Origin: Planctomycetota bacterium
GTDB lineage: Bacteria > Planctomycetota > B15-G4
Direction: 5' to 3'
DNA length: 30,525 nucleotides
Assembly (NCBI GenBank): GCA_003644265.1
Contig: QNBX01000038.1
Coordinates: forward strand, 1 to 30,525
Part shown: positions 6,049 through 13,663 of the stretch, piece after piece
Layout of the letters: every line of letters starts with the position of its first letter
Position numbering within the stretch: the first letter of the stretch is position 1
Notes under the pieces: generated by a model
The model's input: the letters and a program-made list of their open reading frames with translations, nothing else
What the model was told of the DNA's origin: nothing
Databases searched by the model: none
Translations under genes and position numbers: made by a program

Positions 6049-7521
6049 GTGGCTCCGTTGCGCATTCTGCAGGTGGCCTCCGAGCTGGCGCCCATCGCCA
6101 AGACCGGCGGCCTGGCCGATGTGGTCTCCGCCCTGTCCAACGAGCTGGCGCGCCGCGACCACGACGTCAAGGTGATCCTGCCGCTGCACCGCGCGGTGTC
6201 ACGCGCTGGCGTCGCGCTCGAACCCGTGCGCGGGCTGGAGGCGCTGGACGTGGCCCTCGGCCCGCGCAAGGGCCAGCTGCGCGTGCTGCGCGCCAGCGTG
6301 CCCGGGCAGGCGGCCGAGGTGCTGTGCCTGGAGCGCAAGGAGCTGTTCGACCGCGAGAGCCTGTACACGGCCGACGCCGACGAGCCCCTGCGCTTCGCGG
6401 TGCTGTGCCGGGCCGCCCTGGCCGTGTGCCAGAGCCTGGGCTGGGCGCCGGACATCGTGCACGCGCACGACTGGCACGCCGCCTGGCTGCCGCTGCAGGT
6501 GCGCATGCTGTCCACCTGGGACAAGCTCTTTGCCGAGACGGCCACGCTGCTGACCATCCACAACATCGGCTATCAGGGCACCTGCGACGCGGCCCTGGCA
6601 GAAGACCTCGGGTTGGGCGACCTGATGGGCGAGCTGGACGCAGCTGATCTGCGCGCCGGCCGCCTGAACCCGCTGCGCACCGGCATCCTGCACGCCGACG
6701 CGGTCACCACCGTGAGCGAGACCTACGCCCGCGAGCTGCTCTCTCCCGAGCAGGGCATGGGGCTGGAGGGCACGCTGGCGGCGCGGGCCGACGGCATCGT
6801 GGGCATCGTCAACGGCATCGACGAGGCGGTCTGGAGTCCCGAGCACGACGTGCACATTCCGGTGCGCTACACCGCGGCCACGCTGCCGCGCAAGCAGGCC
6901 AACACCCAGGCCTTGTTGCAGCGCGTGGGTCTGGCACCCAAGGGCAGCGGCCCGGTCTTCGGCGTGGTCTCGCGTCTGGCCTGGCAGAAGGGTTTCGACC
7001 TGCTCATGGGGACCCTGCCGCGAGTGCTCGAGCAGCATGACGCGCGCCTGGTGGTGCTGGGCAGCGGCGAGGCCAGGTACGCCGACTTCTTCCGGCGGCT
7101 GAGCGAGGCCATGCCGCAGCGGGCCGCCTACGTGGACGCCTTCGCTGACGACCTGGCGCACCTGATCGAGGCCGGGGCCGACGCCTTCCTCATGCCCAGC
7201 CGCTACGAACCGTGCGGCCTCAACCAGATGTACAGCCAGCGCTACGGAACGGTGCCGGTGGTGCATCGCACAGGCGGGCTGGCCGACACCGTCGAGAGCT
7301 ACGATCCCGAGACGCGGCGGGGCACCGGGGTGGTCTTCGATCATTTCCGCGAGGACGCCATGGCCTGGGCGCTGCAGGCTACGGTGGCGCTGCACGCGCA
7401 GCCCAAGCACTGGATCGCCTGCCAGCGCAACGGCATGGCGCGCGACTTCAGCTGGGTGCGCCAGGCCGGTCGCTACGAGCGGCTGTTCGCGGGGTTGGTG
7501 GCGCGGCGGGCGCGAGCCTGA
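6049..7521 (+). CDS. glgA: Glycogen synthase, ADP-glucose type (GT5)
   Basis: A 490-residue GT-B glycosyltransferase, the usual length for GlgA. The GTG start follows AGGAG with 5 bases between. It opens LRILQVASELAPIAKTGGLADVV, where Lys18 of K-T-G-G binds the ADP-glucose phosphate. The N-terminal Rossmann domain also has DIVHAHDWHAAWLPL and LLTIHNIGYQG; the C-terminal domain has SRLAWQKGFDLL and the catalytic region MPSRYEPCGLNQMYSQRYG with Glu387. The enzyme transfers glucose from ADP-glucose to the non-reducing end of an alpha-1,4-glucan. It is divergent from the S51/esterase/ATP-grasp cluster and may share its regulation. No other glycogen gene (glgB, glgC, glgP) is in the window. The downstream gene converges after 24 bases. 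Confidence 0.96.
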   Translation: MAPLRILQVASELAPIAKTGGLADVVSALSNELARRDHDVKVILPLHRAVSRAGVALEPVRGLEALDVALGPRKGQLRVLRASVPGQAAEVLCLERKELFDRESLYTADADEPLRFAVLCRAALAVCQSLGWAPDIVHAHDWHAAWLPLQVRMLSTWDKLFAETATLLTIHNIGYQGTCDAALAEDLGLGDLMGELDAADLRAGRLNPLRTGILHADAVTTVSETYARELLSPEQGMGLEGTLAARADGIVGIVNGIDEAVWSPEHDVHIPVRYTAATLPRKQANTQALLQRVGLAPKGSGPVFGVVSRLAWQKGFDLLMGTLPRVLEQHDARLVVLGSGEARYADFFRRLSEAMPQRAAYVDAFADDLAHLIEAGADAFLMPSRYEPCGLNQMYSQRYGTVPVVHRTGGLADTVESYDPETRRGTGVVFDHFREDAMAWALQATVALHAQPKHWIACQRNGMARDFSWVRQAGRYERLFAGLVARRARA

Positions 7522-7545
7522 CGGCGCTGGGAGCTGGGCCCGGCC

Positions 7546-9282
7546 TCAGCCGTCCACACCCGCGGCCCAACCCTCGCGGCGGCGGTCGCCCACGGCCACC
7601 AGCGTGCCGTCGGGCTGCCGCGCCACCGAGTGTGCGGCGCCCTGGGTGCCCATGAGCGGGGGTGTGACCGGGCGCACGCGCAGGGCGTGACCGCGGGCGC
7701 GCAGCTCGGCCAACACCGGCTCGCTGAGGGCGCCGGCCTCGATGTCGATGCGATCGGGGAACCAGCCGTGGTGCACCCGCGGCGCGTCCACCGCGTCGGG
7801 CAACGTGACCCCGCGCAGCAGCACCTCCAGCAGGATGCGCCCCACGGTGCTGGGGATGGTGCGGCCGCCGGGGGAGCCGGTCACCAGCAGGGCGTGGCCA
7901 TCGGCGTCCAGCACCACCACGGGTGCGATGGATGAGAGCGGCCGGCGCCCGGGCCGGGCCAGGTTGGCGCCGGTGCCCACCAGGCCCGCGCGGGTGGTCA
8001 TGCCCGGCCAGCGGTTGAAATCGCGCAGCTCATTGTTGAGCAGCACGCCTGTGCCGGGGGCCATGACCTTGGAGCCGAAGGCCGACTCCAGGGTGGTGGT
8101 CAGCGACACGGCACCGCCCTCGGCGTCCAGCACCGAGAGGTGCGTCGTCTGGCAGGGCTCGGGCGCGGCCAGCGTGGGGCCGAGCTGCTCGCTGGGCGTG
8201 GCGTGTTGCATGTCGATGCTGTGGGCCAGGGCCTGCAGCACCGAGCGGGAGAGCAGCAGCTCCAGCCCTACGGGCATGGAGTCCGGGTCGCCCAGCCACC
8301 GCGCGCGCTGGGCGAAGGCGCGCCGGCTGGCCTCGGTCCAGAGGTGCAGCTCGTCGGCGCCGGAGGGCGGCATGTCCTGCCAGCCGAGCTGCTGCACCAC
8401 GCCGCTCACCATGGCCAGCAGCACGCCGCCGGCCGACGGGGGCGGGGGGGCCAGCACGGAGTAAGCACCCAGGGAGTGGGTCAGGGGCTCGCGCACCACG
8501 GCGCGGTAGCTGGCCAGATCCTGCACGCTCAGGAACCCGCCTCCGGCCGCGGCGGCGTCGGCCATGGCCTGGGCGCGCGGGCCCTCGTAGAACGAGCGCG
8601 GGCCCTGCGTTGCCAGGTCGGACAGGGTCTGGGCCAGCTCCGGTTGGCGCAGGATCTGTCCGGCGCGCAGGGCGAAGCCGCCGGGTGCCATCAGCGCGGG
8701 CGCGCCGCTGGCCAGGGGCTCCTGGAAGTGCTCGAAGAACGCGGCCAGCAGGGGGTCGACCGGGAAGCCGTCGCGCGCCAGGGCTACGGCGGGAGCCACC
8801 AGCCGCGGCCAGGGCAGGCGCCCGTGACGCCGGTGCATGAGATGCAGGCCGGCCACCGAGCCGGGCACGCCGATGTTGCGCCACGGGTGCTCCGCCAGGG
8901 CGGGGTCGTAGCGCCCGCTGTCGTCCAGGAACAGGTCGATGTCCACGGCGGCGGGCGCGGTCTCGCGGAAGTCGATCACCTCGGTGGTGCCGTCGGGCAG
9001 CGCCAGCGTGGCCATGCCGCCGCCGCCCAGGTTGCCGGCGGGGGGCCAGGTCACCGCCAGGGCCAGGGCCGTGGCCACGGCGGCGTCCACCGCGTTGCCG
9101 CCCTCGGCCAGCACCTCGGCGCCGACCCGGGCAGCCTCGCGTTCCACGCAGGCCACGGCGCCGCCACGCACGCGCAGCTGCTGCGCCAGCACGACCTGCG
9201 CCGGCGGCGTGGAGGCGCACGCCGCCAGCGGGAGCAGCAGCGCCAGGATCAGGCGGGCCAAGGGCAGCTGGGACCGCGCCAC
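7546..9282 (-). CDS. ggt: Gamma-glutamyltranspeptidase, lipoprotein form
   Basis: I start it at GTG 9282, which gives a compact lipoprotein signal (SQLPLARLILALLL, lipobox LAAC, Cys22); starts further upstream would put about 30-50 extra residues in front. The 578-residue precursor has the N-terminal nucleophile hydrolase layout of GGT: GGNAVDAAVATALAL, NLGGGGMA, then the autocleavage point before Thr379 in CQTTHLSV, followed by AFGSKVMAPGTGVLLNNELRDF, RPLSSIAPVVV and GSPGGRTIP. The protein is processed into two subunits and acts outside the inner membrane. It transfers or hydrolyses the gamma-glutamyl group of glutathione and similar compounds. It is divergent from a GCS2-type ligase that would make a gamma-glutamyl or related amide, so the pair may form a make-and-break cycle. 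Confidence 0.93.
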   Translation of the reverse strand: MARSQLPLARLILALLLPLAACASTPPAQVVLAQQLRVRGGAVACVEREAARVGAEVLAEGGNAVDAAVATALALAVTWPPAGNLGGGGMATLALPDGTTEVIDFRETAPAAVDIDLFLDDSGRYDPALAEHPWRNIGVPGSVAGLHLMHRRHGRLPWPRLVAPAVALARDGFPVDPLLAAFFEHFQEPLASGAPALMAPGGFALRAGQILRQPELAQTLSDLATQGPRSFYEGPRAQAMADAAAAGGGFLSVQDLASYRAVVREPLTHSLGAYSVLAPPPPSAGGVLLAMVSGVVQQLGWQDMPPSGADELHLWTEASRRAFAQRARWLGDPDSMPVGLELLLSRSVLQALAHSIDMQHATPSEQLGPTLAAPEPCQTTHLSVLDAEGGAVSLTTTLESAFGSKVMAPGTGVLLNNELRDFNRWPGMTTRAGLVGTGANLARPGRRPLSSIAPVVVLDADGHALLVTGSPGGRTIPSTVGRILLEVLLRGVTLPDAVDAPRVHHGWFPDRIDIEAGALSEPVLAELRARGHALRVRPVTPPLMGTQGAAHSVARQPDGTLVAVGDRRREGWAAGVDG

Positions 9283-9494
9283 GCGAGTCAGGGCCGGGCG
9301 GGACCCGCTTCGAGGCGGTAGGCTCGGACCAAGCAAGTCCAGCCTGCCAACGGCCCTGCGGGGCGAGCTCGATGCAGGCATGGTCGGCGGGCGCATGGCG
9401 GGGCTCCTGGAGATCGGGCAGCGGCGCCACCCTCGCATCCGTGCCTGCCGCGGGCCACAATGTGCGATCCCATGCCCCCCCCAGAGGACGAGCA
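9283..9494. promoter_or_regulatory. Divergent intergenic region between ggt and the GCS2-CBS gene
   Basis: This 212-base gap must hold promoters for both genes. A CACAAT element at 9456-9461 in the context GGC-CACAAT-GTGCG is the best -10 guess for the rightward gene, whose GAGG site lies just before GTG 9495. Nothing equally good is seen leftwards. I see no clear operator palindrome. Confidence 0.35.
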
Positions 9495-11432
9495 GTGTCT
9501 CTCTCCAGCAGCGCTGACAGCGGTGGCCCTGGGCCCGACGAAGCCAAGCAGCGCCGCTACATGAAGGCGCTGCTGGCCGACGTGCGCGCCGCCGAGCGCA
9601 TGGTGGCTGAGGAGCGCTTCGAGAAGGGCATCCGCCGGGTTGGGGCCGAGCAGGAGATGTTCCTGGTGGATGACGCCATGGAGCCCTCCAACTCCAGCCG
9701 CGAGGTGCTGGCCGAGCTCGATGATCCGCAGCTCGTGCATGAGCTGGCGTTGTTCAACGTCGAGGCCAACGCGAGTCCCCATGTCTTCGGAGGCACCTGC
9801 CTCTCGGCCATGGAGGCGGAACTCACAGAGCTGGTGCGGCGCACCGATGAGGTCTCCCGCAAGCACGGCGCGCGGGTGCTGCTCACGGGCATCTTGCCCA
9901 CGCTGCAGCTCTCCGATCTCGCGCACAAGAACATGACACCGCTGGCGCGCTATGCCGAGATCGACCGGGCCACGACGGCGGCCAGCGGCGGCTCCTTTCA
10001 CGTCGTCATCAAGGGTCGCGACGAGCTCGACGTGACGCATGACAACGTCATGCTTGAGTCCTGCAACACCAGCTTCCAGGTGCACTTCCAGGTGGAGCCG
10101 CACGAGTTCGCGCAGCTCTACAACACGGCCCAGGTGGTGGCCGCGCCGGTGCTGGCGGCGGCGGTCAACTCGCCCGTGCTGCTGGGGCGCGAGCTCTGGT
10201 ACGAGACCCGCGTGGCGTTGTTCCAGCATTCGGTCGACATGCGCAGCCGCGCCGAACGCAAGCGCAACAAGCAGCCCCGCGTCAGCTTCGGCGACCGCTG
10301 GGTCGACAGCTCGCCGACCGAGGTCTGGCGCGAGAACATCGCCCGCCATCGGGTGCTGTTCGTGACCGACATCGACGAAGACCCCATGGCGGTGCTCGAC
10401 GCCGGGGGGGTCCCCGAGCTCACGGCCATGCGCCTGCACAACGGCACGGTGTATCGCTGGAATCGCGTCTGCTACGGGCACGACGGCAAGGTGCCGCATC
10501 TGCGCATCGAGGCCCGGGCGCTGCCCGCCGGCCCCACCATCCTTGACGAGATGGCCAACGCGGCCTTTTTCTTCGGGCTCATGTCGGGCTTCGTGGAGGA
10601 GTTCCCCGACGTGCGCAAGCGCATGCTGTTCGACGACGCGCGCTCCAACTTCTTCGCCGCGGCGCGTTACGGGTTGAAGGCCCAGTTCAACTGGATCGAC
10701 GGGCGCATCATCTCGGCCGGCGACCTGATCCTGGGGCACCTGCTGCCCATGGCGCGCTCAGGCCTGGAGCGCGCGAGGATCGACCCGGCCGACATCGAAC
10801 GTTACCTGGGCGTGATCCGCGAGCGCGTCACCACCGAGCGCACGGGCGCGCGCTGGTGCCGCATGTCGCTGGACTCCATGGGCAGCGACGTGCCGGTGGA
10901 CCTGCGCCACCGCGCGCTGACCCAGGCCATGCTCGATCGCCAGGACGCGGGCGAGCCCGTGCACACCTGGACGCTGGCCGGGCGCGCGGAGCTGCAGGCC
11001 GTGCAGGCCTCGCGCGGCAGCTACCAGTACGTGGGGCAGTTCATGACCCGCGACGTCTTCACCGTGCGCCCGGGCGACCTGGTCGACCTGGCCGCCAGCG
11101 TGATGGACTGGGAGCACCTGCGGCACGTCCCCGTGGAGGACGACGGGGGTCGCCTGGTGGGGCTCATCAGCCACCGCTCGCTCATGCGCTACGTGGCCAG
11201 CGGCGCGTCCTCGGAGGGCGAGCCCATGGCGGTCAGCGAGCTCATGCACCTCGACCCCGTGACCTGCGCGCCCGAGACGCTCACCCTGGAGGCCATCGAG
11301 CTCATGCGCGTGAAGCGCGTGGGCTGCCTGCCGGTCATGGATGACGGGCATCTGGTGGGCATCATCACCGAGACCGATCTGGTGGCGGTGGCGGCCCGGC
11401 TGCTCGAGCAGCACCTGCGTGGCGAGGGCTGA
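9495..11432 (+). CDS. GCS2-family carboxylate-amine ligase fused to two CBS domains
   Basis: A 645-residue protein starting at GTG 9495, with GAGG about 7 bases upstream. Residues ~20-490 form a glutamate-cysteine ligase family 2 (YbdK/GshA-like) domain: RRVGAEQEMFLVD with the acidic metal-binding EQE, ALFNVEANASPHVFGG, TGILPTLQLSDL, CNTSFQVHFQV, AAAVNSPVLLG and VPHLRIEARALPAGPT. Residues ~513-572 and ~578-640 are a pair of CBS motifs (FMTRDVFTV...VPVEDDGGRLVGLISHRSL and ELMHLDPVTC...LPVMDDGHLVGIITETDL), which in other proteins bind AMP, ATP or SAM and switch activity. So this is probably an ATP-dependent ligase joining a carboxylate to an amine, gated by adenylate charge. It cannot be assigned to glutathione synthesis with certainty because no glutathione synthetase is nearby. 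Confidence 0.85.
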   Translation: MSLSSSADSGGPGPDEAKQRRYMKALLADVRAAERMVAEERFEKGIRRVGAEQEMFLVDDAMEPSNSSREVLAELDDPQLVHELALFNVEANASPHVFGGTCLSAMEAELTELVRRTDEVSRKHGARVLLTGILPTLQLSDLAHKNMTPLARYAEIDRATTAASGGSFHVVIKGRDELDVTHDNVMLESCNTSFQVHFQVEPHEFAQLYNTAQVVAAPVLAAAVNSPVLLGRELWYETRVALFQHSVDMRSRAERKRNKQPRVSFGDRWVDSSPTEVWRENIARHRVLFVTDIDEDPMAVLDAGGVPELTAMRLHNGTVYRWNRVCYGHDGKVPHLRIEARALPAGPTILDEMANAAFFFGLMSGFVEEFPDVRKRMLFDDARSNFFAAARYGLKAQFNWIDGRIISAGDLILGHLLPMARSGLERARIDPADIERYLGVIRERVTTERTGARWCRMSLDSMGSDVPVDLRHRALTQAMLDRQDAGEPVHTWTLAGRAELQAVQASRGSYQYVGQFMTRDVFTVRPGDLVDLAASVMDWEHLRHVPVEDDGGRLVGLISHRSLMRYVASGASSEGEPMAVSELMHLDPVTCAPETLTLEAIELMRVKRVGCLPVMDDGHLVGIITETDLVAVAARLLEQHLRGEG

Positions 11433-11567
11433 GGTGGGCTGCTGGCGCGGCGGCGGGGCTGAGACGGGGGGCGCGCCGGGGGCTGAGTGCCGTGTTGCCC
11501 GAGCTGCGCTGAGGCTACCGTGCCGCGTCGATGGTGTTGCGGCGTGACCTGCGGCTGGTCCCGTGCC

Positions 11568-11573
11568 TATGAT
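11568..11573 (+). promoter_or_regulatory. Promoter of the lipoprotein array: TATGAT -10 with GTGACC -35
   Basis: GTGACC (11544-11549) and TATGAT (11568-11573) are 18 bases apart and match the sigma-70 boxes at 4 and 5 of 6 positions. The -10 ends 7 bases before ATG 11581, so the transcript would begin at or next to the start codon. This is why I chose that ATG for the first gene. Confidence 0.5.
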
Positions 11574-11580
11574 GCGCGCT

Positions 11581-12009
11581 ATGCGCCCCGCGATCCTGCT
11601 GCTGCTGCTGCTGCCGAGCCTCGGCTCGGGCTGCATCATCGTGCGCAGCGACCTGGGCAACGCCGTGACGGACGAGGCGTCCGTGGCCCGGCTGCAGCCT
11701 GGTCAGAGCGTGTGGGAGGCCGTGGCCATCATGGGGCCGCCCGAGGAGTGGCGCTCTCCGAACCTCTCCGATACGTTGCGCGCACGCAACGAGCTGATTC
11801 AGCGCGTGGCCCATGAGCGTGACCTGTTTGACCGGACTCGCTTGACCTGGATCCGCGAGCGACGTGAGGACGACCTGTTCCTGTTCATTCCGTTCGTCGT
11901 CTTCTTCGGCTGGATCGAAGAGGACCACACCACGGATCGGGTGGTGGTGCTGCTCGACGAGCAGGGCCGGGTGGAGCAGGTGGCCGTGAACCGGGAGCTG
12001 GTGCGATGA
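11581..12009 (+). CDS. BamE/SmpA-like small lipoprotein 1 of 5
   Basis: A 142-residue lipoprotein: signal helix AILLLLLLPSLGSGC with lipidated Cys18. ATGs at 11569 and 11572 and a GTG at 11563 are also in frame, but the promoter position favours 11581. The mature part opens with a BamE-type turn, LQPGQSVWEAVAIMGPPEEW, then a helical charged stretch (RARNELIQRVAHERDLFDRTR), a strongly hydrophobic segment LFLFIPFVVFFGW, and a C-terminal strand DRVVVLLDEQGRVEQV. BamE-fold lipoproteins bind partner proteins or peptidoglycan at the outer membrane; the exact role here is unknown. The TGA overlaps the next ATG (ATGA, 12006-12009). It is first of five similar genes in an unbroken chain. Confidence 0.75.
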   Translation: MRPAILLLLLLPSLGSGCIIVRSDLGNAVTDEASVARLQPGQSVWEAVAIMGPPEEWRSPNLSDTLRARNELIQRVAHERDLFDRTRLTWIRERREDDLFLFIPFVVFFGWIEEDHTTDRVVVLLDEQGRVEQVAVNRELVR

Positions 12010-12443
12010 GGGTCTGCAGCGGGCTGATCCTGTTGGCGTTGGCGCTGGGGGCCCTGCCGGGCTGCTTCTACGTGGGCGGCCGCGCACACGTGGGACCGCG
12101 GCTCGACGCCGCGAGCGTCGACTCGATCGTGCCGGGTCAGAGCACCCGCTCGCAGGTGCTGGCGCTGCTGGGGCCGCCCGCCGAGTTCCTCGAACCGGAG
12201 CTGGCCGCGGCGCTACTCGACGACAGCCTGCGTCTGGACGGTGTGCTCGATGTGGCGCATCGCGCCGAGCAGATCTGGACCTGGCAGGGCGACACGGCGT
12301 CGTTGAACGGCTCCGCGCTGCTGCTCTGGAACGGCTTCTGGCTGGGCACCACCACCGATCTGGTGGTGGTGGGCTTTGACGAGGACGGCGTCGTCACGCG
12401 CGTGGCCAGATCGCATGCCCGCGATGGAGGGCCGGACGCATGA
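12006..12443 (+). CDS. BamE/SmpA-like small lipoprotein 2 of 5
   Basis: A 145-residue lipoprotein: LILLALALGALPGC with Cys20 lipidated. The mature protein has the same order of blocks as its neighbours: IVPGQSTRSQVLALLGPPAEF (the glycine-turn-helix of BamE), a central part with QIWTWQGDTASLNGSALLLWNGFWLG in which the hydrophobic stretch is shorter than in gene 1, and the final strand TDLVVVGFDEDGVVTRV. It starts at the ATG of the ATGA overlap with gene 1 and ends in another ATGA overlap with gene 3 (12440-12443), so ribosomes can pass straight through. Sequence identity to the neighbours is low outside the two motif blocks, which indicates an old duplication. Confidence 0.75.
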   Translation: MRVCSGLILLALALGALPGCFYVGGRAHVGPRLDAASVDSIVPGQSTRSQVLALLGPPAEFLEPELAAALLDDSLRLDGVLDVAHRAEQIWTWQGDTASLNGSALLLWNGFWLGTTTDLVVVGFDEDGVVTRVARSHARDGGPDA

Positions 12444-12880
12444 GCTCGCGCCCGCCGCACACATGCAGCCTGCGTCTGGTGCTGGCCCTGCTCCTGGCGG
12501 GCCTGGCCGCGCCGGGTTGCATCGTGTTCCGCGATCGCGCGGGCGTACCGGTCACGCAGGAGATGGCCCAGGCCATCGAGCCCGGCGTGACCACGCGCGA
12601 CGAGGTCTTGGCCATCGCCGGCGCGCCCACGGGCCTCTTCGGCACCAACCTGCTCTCGACCCTGACCCGCGCGGGCGAGAGCGTTGAGCAGCCCTCGACG
12701 CCCGGTCGCATCCAGCCCGATGTGTACACCTGGCAGGAGATCGACGTCCGCGCCCAGGTCACGTTCTTCCCGATCCTGTTCCTGTGGAGCTCGGCCGAGA
12801 TCAGCAGCCGCACGCTGATGGTCGTGTTCGACGAGCAGGGCATCGTGACCGACAAGGCCTGGCGCGAGGACTTGCCGTGA
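12440..12880 (+). CDS. BamE/SmpA-like small lipoprotein 3 of 5
   Basis: A 146-residue lipoprotein with a longer n-region: LRLVLALLLAGLAAPGC, lipidated Cys27. Blocks in order: IEPGVTTRDEVLAIAGAPTGLFG (BamE turn and helix), VYTWQEIDVRAQVTFFPILFLW (the hydrophobic middle, as in gene 1), and TLMVVFDEQGIVTD as the last strand. The VYTW/QIWTW motif before the hydrophobic stretch is shared with gene 2 and resembles the YxW strand of outer-membrane BamE proteins. It overlaps gene 2 by ATGA and gene 4 by GTGA (12877-12880). Confidence 0.75.
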   Translation: MSSRPPHTCSLRLVLALLLAGLAAPGCIVFRDRAGVPVTQEMAQAIEPGVTTRDEVLAIAGAPTGLFGTNLLSTLTRAGESVEQPSTPGRIQPDVYTWQEIDVRAQVTFFPILFLWSSAEISSRTLMVVFDEQGIVTDKAWREDLP

Positions 12881-13269
12881 GCCCGCGCGGACGCGTCGCC
12901 GCTGGTCTGCTGTTGGGCCTGGCGTTGCTCGGCGGCGCCTGCTCCCCGTCGGTCTACTCCGACATCCGATTCCGCGCGGGCCAGCGGCGGCTGGCGTCCG
13001 GAACGGTACCGGAGCAGGGCTGGAGCAAGGCGCGCGTGCTGGCTCAGCTCGGCGCTCCAGGCGAGCTGCTGCCCCAGCCCGACGGGGACATCTTCGTCTA
13101 CCGCCTGCGCCTGATCGATCAGATCATCTGGAACATCGACACCCGCTTCGTCGCGCCGGTTGCCGTCCCGATCTACGTCAGCGTGAAGGGTGAGCGCTGG
13201 GACCGCATGGTGTTCGTGAGCTTTGACCCCTCCGGTCTCGTGGCCAGCACGGCGGTGACGGACGCATGA
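12877..13269 (+). CDS. BamE/SmpA-like small lipoprotein 4 of 5
   Basis: A 130-residue lipoprotein starting with GTG inside a GTGA overlap; this start puts the signal helix VAAGLLLGLALLGGAC (Cys22) at the N-terminus, while upstream starts would not. It carries EQGWSKARVLAQLGAPGELL as the BamE-like block, then DIFVYRLRLIDQIIW, a hydrophobic FVAPVAVPIYVSV segment, and the final strand DRMVFVSFDPSGLVAS. Its turn block lacks the PG pair of genes 1-3, so it is the more diverged type. Coupled to gene 5 by ATGA at 13266-13269. Confidence 0.72.
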   Translation: MSPRGRVAAGLLLGLALLGGACSPSVYSDIRFRAGQRRLASGTVPEQGWSKARVLAQLGAPGELLPQPDGDIFVYRLRLIDQIIWNIDTRFVAPVAVPIYVSVKGERWDRMVFVSFDPSGLVASTAVTDA

Positions 13270-13652
13270 CGACGACGCGCAGGCTGCCGCTGTTGGTGCT
13301 GGTGCTGGCGCTCGTGGCCAGCCCGGCGTGCGTCTTCATCCGCCGCGACGTGGGCCGGCCGTTTCCGGACGATCAGCAGCTGGAGACCCGGCTGCAGCTG
13401 AACCTGACCACCAAGGCCGAGGCCCTGGGCTGGCTGGGCGCGCCCGTGAGCGTGCGTCAGCAGTTCGACGGCGACCTGCTGATCTGGCATCGCTCGTTCG
13501 AGCACAGCGAGTCCATCGTCATCATCCCGCTGATCACCTTCTATCTGGACACCGAGGGGGCCGCCCTCAACGACCGCTTGGCGCTGCTGTTTGACCACGA
13601 CGGCGTGCTGACGGGGATCGGCCTGGAGCGCGAGGTGCCCGTCGAGCGCTGA
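13266..13652 (+). CDS. BamE/SmpA-like small lipoprotein 5 of 5
   Basis: A 128-residue lipoprotein, last of the array: RLPLLVLVLALVASPAC with lipidated Cys22. It has LNLTTKAEALGWLGAPVSV as the turn-helix block, LLIWHRSFEHSE as the strand before the hydrophobic middle VIIPLITFYL, and NDRLALLFDHDGVLTGI as the C-terminal strand. It is the shortest in its N-terminal part. It ends only 11 bases from the converging acyl-CoA ligase gene, so there is no room for a long terminator. Confidence 0.72.
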   Translation: MTTTRRLPLLVLVLALVASPACVFIRRDVGRPFPDDQQLETRLQLNLTTKAEALGWLGAPVSVRQQFDGDLLIWHRSFEHSESIVIIPLITFYLDTEGAALNDRLALLFDHDGVLTGIGLEREVPVER

Positions 13653-13663
13653 GCGGCGCCGGT

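Noticed and set aside
4797..6566. N-terminal extension of the Fes-like esterase into the region antisense to the S51-like gene and glgA
   Set aside because: The extension is arginine/alanine/proline-rich and runs through another frame of two real genes. The ATGA overlap at 4793-4796 gives a natural start and matches the family's length.
4600..7521. A siderophore (enterobactin-type) cluster suggested by the Fes-like esterase
   Set aside because: No NRPS, isochorismate, receptor or ABC genes are in the window; a Fes-like fold alone does not imply a siderophore.
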